The notes under the pieces are model-generated. The model was not told where the DNA came from and made no database searches. It saw nothing but the letters and a program-made list of their open reading frames with translations. 6,230 bases of DNA from DASPGX01 sp035620375 (GTDB taxonomy: Bacteria; Patescibacteriota; Minisyncoccia; 2-02-FULL-40-12; GWA2-44-9), in contig DASPGX010000026.1 in the NCBI GenBank assembly GCA_035620375.1, positions 1 through 6,230 on the forward strand, given 5' to 3'. The stretch's first letter is position 1. Each line of letters opens with the position of its first letter. Both the position numbers and the translations under genes were made by a program. Shown one piece after another: positions 4,449 to 6,230 of this stretch.

Positions 4449-5108
4449 ATGATTCATCTCACCGGCGTCTACAAGCAGTACGGCTCGGGTACAAGCGCGT
4501 TCTTCGCGCTTAAAGACGCATCGCTCACCGTCGGCGCGGGAGAATTCGTCAGTATTCTCGGACCGTCCGGCAGCGGCAAGTCCACCCTCATGCACCTGAT
4601 GGGCGCGCTTGACCGTCCCTCCCTGGGAAACGTCGTTATTGACGGGCAGAATCTTGTACGATTGGACGACCGCGCGCTTGCGCGGTTCAGGAACCGGAAA
4701 ATCGGCTTTGTGTTCCAGCAGTTCAACCTGCTTCCTCACCTGACTGCTCTGGAGAACGTCATTCTTCCGTTGACATACTCCGACATCACCGTGAACCGGA
4801 CTGCGTACGGCATGCAGATGCTGGAATATTTCGGCATCGGCCACCGTGCAGACCACAGGCCGTCGCAGTTGTCCGGCGGTGAGCAGCAGCGGGTCGCACT
4901 GGCGCGGGCGCTCATCTGCGACCCGGACATCATTATGGCGGACGAGCCGACCGGCAACCTGGACTCCAAGACCGGCGCGTACGTATTCGACATGTTCACG
5001 CTTCTGCACCGCCTGGGGAAGACGCTGATTATCGTCACGCATGACGAGCACCTGGCCGAACGGGCCGAGCGCATCGTTCGTATCCGCGACGGTGAAATCA
5101 TTTCATGA
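4449..5108 (+). CDS. MacB/LolD-type ABC exporter ATPase
   Basis: A 219-residue ATP-binding subunit with every motif intact: Walker A G38-P-S-G-S-G-K-S-T46, Q-loop F-Q90-Q-F-N, signature L141-S-G-G-E-Q-Q-R148, Walker B I-I-M-A-D165-E166, D-loop N-L-D172, and switch histidine H198. Sequences such as P-T-G-N-L-D-S-K-T-G and the length place it in the LolD/MacB/FtsE-like branch, which powers mechanotransmission exporters rather than substrate channels. The ATG at 4449 is chosen over an in-frame GTG at 4419. The GTG overlaps the -10 box, so it would lie upstream of the predicted transcript, and the ATG start gives the normal family N-terminus (I-H-L-T-G-V-Y-K-x-Y-G). It overlaps the permease gene by ATGA, so the two subunits are coupled. 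It is divergent from the kinase operon. Confidence 0.96.
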   Translation: MIHLTGVYKQYGSGTSAFFALKDASLTVGAGEFVSILGPSGSGKSTLMHLMGALDRPSLGNVVIDGQNLVRLDDRALARFRNRKIGFVFQQFNLLPHLTALENVILPLTYSDITVNRTAYGMQMLEYFGIGHRADHRPSQLSGGEQQRVALARALICDPDIIMADEPTGNLDSKTGAYVFDMFTLLHRLGKTLIIVTHDEHLAERAERIVRIRDGEIIS

Positions 5109-6230
5109 ACCGCGCCCTCATCACCGAAAGCATCCGCTCCGCCGTGCAGTCTCTGCGGGCCAAAAAGCTCCGCAGCGCACTGTCAATGCTGGGCATTATC
5201 GTTGGGATTCTGACCATCTCGGGCCTTTTGACGCTTTCGTTCGGCGTACGCGACAGCATCACTGATTCCATCAACGACCTCGGGGCGAACATCCTGACTG
5301 TCCTCCCCGGCAATGTTCAGGAGCAGGGATTCGCGGCGCAGTTCGGCGCAAGCACCATTACGGAGCGCGACGTCCAAAGCATCCGTACGCAGGTCGCCGG
5401 ATTGGAGAACATCGTCGTGGGTATGGCAGTAAACGGTTCCGTGCGTTCAGGTGCGACGGAATTGCCGGCCGCATTCATCCTTGCCGCGTCCCCCGGCATC
5501 GAGCGCTCGTTCAATGCCGACATTGAATCGGGGCGTGCGTTGAGCGAGGCCGATGAGCGCTCCCGCGCCTCGGTCACGGTCATCGGCGCCGGCGCCGCAG
5601 ATGAGCTGTTCGGCGAAGGCCGGAACCCGCTGAACAAGACCCTGGAGTTCCGCGGACGCTCGTTTACGGTTATCGGCGTACTGGAAGCGATGGACAGCGC
5701 GGCGAGCTTCGGTGGCCCGGACATGAACAGCATCATCCTCATCCCGCTGGAGACGGGCTGGGAAGTCACGGGCGTACGCCAAATCCACCGCATCATCATG
5801 CAGGCACCGGAAGCCGGATCGGTTGACGACTACAAACAGCGCGTCACGGACGTTATCGCATCCAACCACGGCGGCGAGGAGGACTTCAGCGTCCTGTCGC
5901 AGGAGGACCTCATCGGCATGGTCGGCGATATTTTGGACATGATTACGGCGTTCATCGGCGCCATCGCCGGACTCTCCCTGCTCGTCGGCGGCATCGGCAT
6001 CATGAATATCATGCTGGTGACGGTCAGCGAGCGCACGCGTGAAATCGGCATCCGCAAGGCCATCGGCGCGACGCGTACGGCCGTCATGGCGCAGTTCCTG
6101 ATTGAGAGCATCATCCTGACCGGCGTCGCCGGACTCATCGCCCTGGGCATGTTCAGCCTGGTCATCCTCGCGGCCGGACCCGTCAGCCCCATCCCGCTGT
6201 CCCTGGACTGGCGCGTGCTGGGACTTGCGA
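5105..6230 (+). CDS. MacB-like ABC exporter permease (3' end beyond window)
   Basis: An open frame from the ATG overlapping the ATPase stop to the window end gives 375 residues with no stop. The N-terminal amphipathic stretch and S-L-R-A-K-K-L-R-S-A-L-S-M-L-G-I-I-V-G lead into helix 1 (about 26-46). A large extracytoplasmic MacB-type domain follows (about 47-276). Next come helix 2 (about 278-305), the cytoplasmic coupling segment T-R-E-I-G-I-R-K-A-I-G-A-T-R (311-324), and helix 3 (about 330-358). This is the four-helix FtsX/MacB permease plan; the family is usually near 400 residues, so only the last helix and tail should be missing. Two copies would pair with two ATPases to export a peptide, lipid or drug, or act in envelope stress. 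No MFP/MacA-type adaptor is seen in the window; it could lie downstream. Confidence 0.94.
   Translation, partial: MNRALITESIRSAVQSLRAKKLRSALSMLGIIVGILTISGLLTLSFGVRDSITDSINDLGANILTVLPGNVQEQGFAAQFGASTITERDVQSIRTQVAGLENIVVGMAVNGSVRSGATELPAAFILAASPGIERSFNADIESGRALSEADERSRASVTVIGAGAADELFGEGRNPLNKTLEFRGRSFTVIGVLEAMDSAASFGGPDMNSIILIPLETGWEVTGVRQIHRIIMQAPEAGSVDDYKQRVTDVIASNHGGEEDFSVLSQEDLIGMVGDILDMITAFIGAIAGLSLLVGGIGIMNIMLVTVSERTREIGIRKAIGATRTAVMAQFLIESIILTGVAGLIALGMFSLVILAAGPVSPIPLSLDWRVLGLA

Noticed and set aside
5317..6192. Minus-strand open frames across the permease
   Set aside because: The plus-strand frame shows a complete MacB-type layout; the opposite frames are Ser/Arg/Met-rich shadows.

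Overview
This is a GC-rich bacterial window with nine protein genes packed in four transcription units and no RNA genes, insertion sequences or CRISPR arrays that I could see. TGA, TAA and TAG all behave as stops, so the code looks standard. The lineage cannot be fixed from the window. The H-Q-L-R-T-P type histidine kinase, the small uncharacterised membrane proteins, the VKOR-type thiol oxidase and the MacB-like exporter would fit a GC-rich member of the Patescibacteria/CPR. This is an inference held at modest confidence.

Left part (1-586, minus strand): a VKOR-family disulfide-generating membrane oxidase, overlapping by ATGA the start of a DoxX-like membrane protein that runs off the window. 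A 149-bp divergent intergenic region follows (587-735). It carries a leaderless-type promoter for VKOR, a perfect 7-bp inverted repeat, and a near-consensus sigma70 promoter pointing right.

Centre-left (736-1500, plus strand): a single-gene unit with a near-consensus promoter, the only clear Shine-Dalgarno sequence in the window, very biased codon use and a strong intrinsic terminator. Its product is an unrecognised 254-residue soluble protein with an N-terminal coiled coil and a small Cys/His motif. It looks like an abundant protein of unknown function and is the most novel item here.

Centre (4357 down to 1558, minus strand): a compact four-gene unit. It encodes a 141-aa membrane protein, a PAS-domain membrane histidine kinase, a 162-aa membrane protein with an H-x-H-H motif, and a 186-aa His-rich five-helix membrane protein. 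No response regulator accompanies the kinase. The three membrane proteins may form or feed a sensing complex with it, but that is inference.

Right (4449-6230, plus strand): a divergently transcribed MacB/LolD-type ABC exporter, with the ATPase overlapping the permease by ATGA and the permease cut by the window end. A consensus promoter with a palindrome over its -10 lies in the 91-bp divergent region (4358-4448).

A recurring theme is translation initiation: of nine start codons only one has a convincing Shine-Dalgarno sequence, and two promoter -10 boxes lie so close to their ATG that the mRNAs should be leaderless or nearly so.
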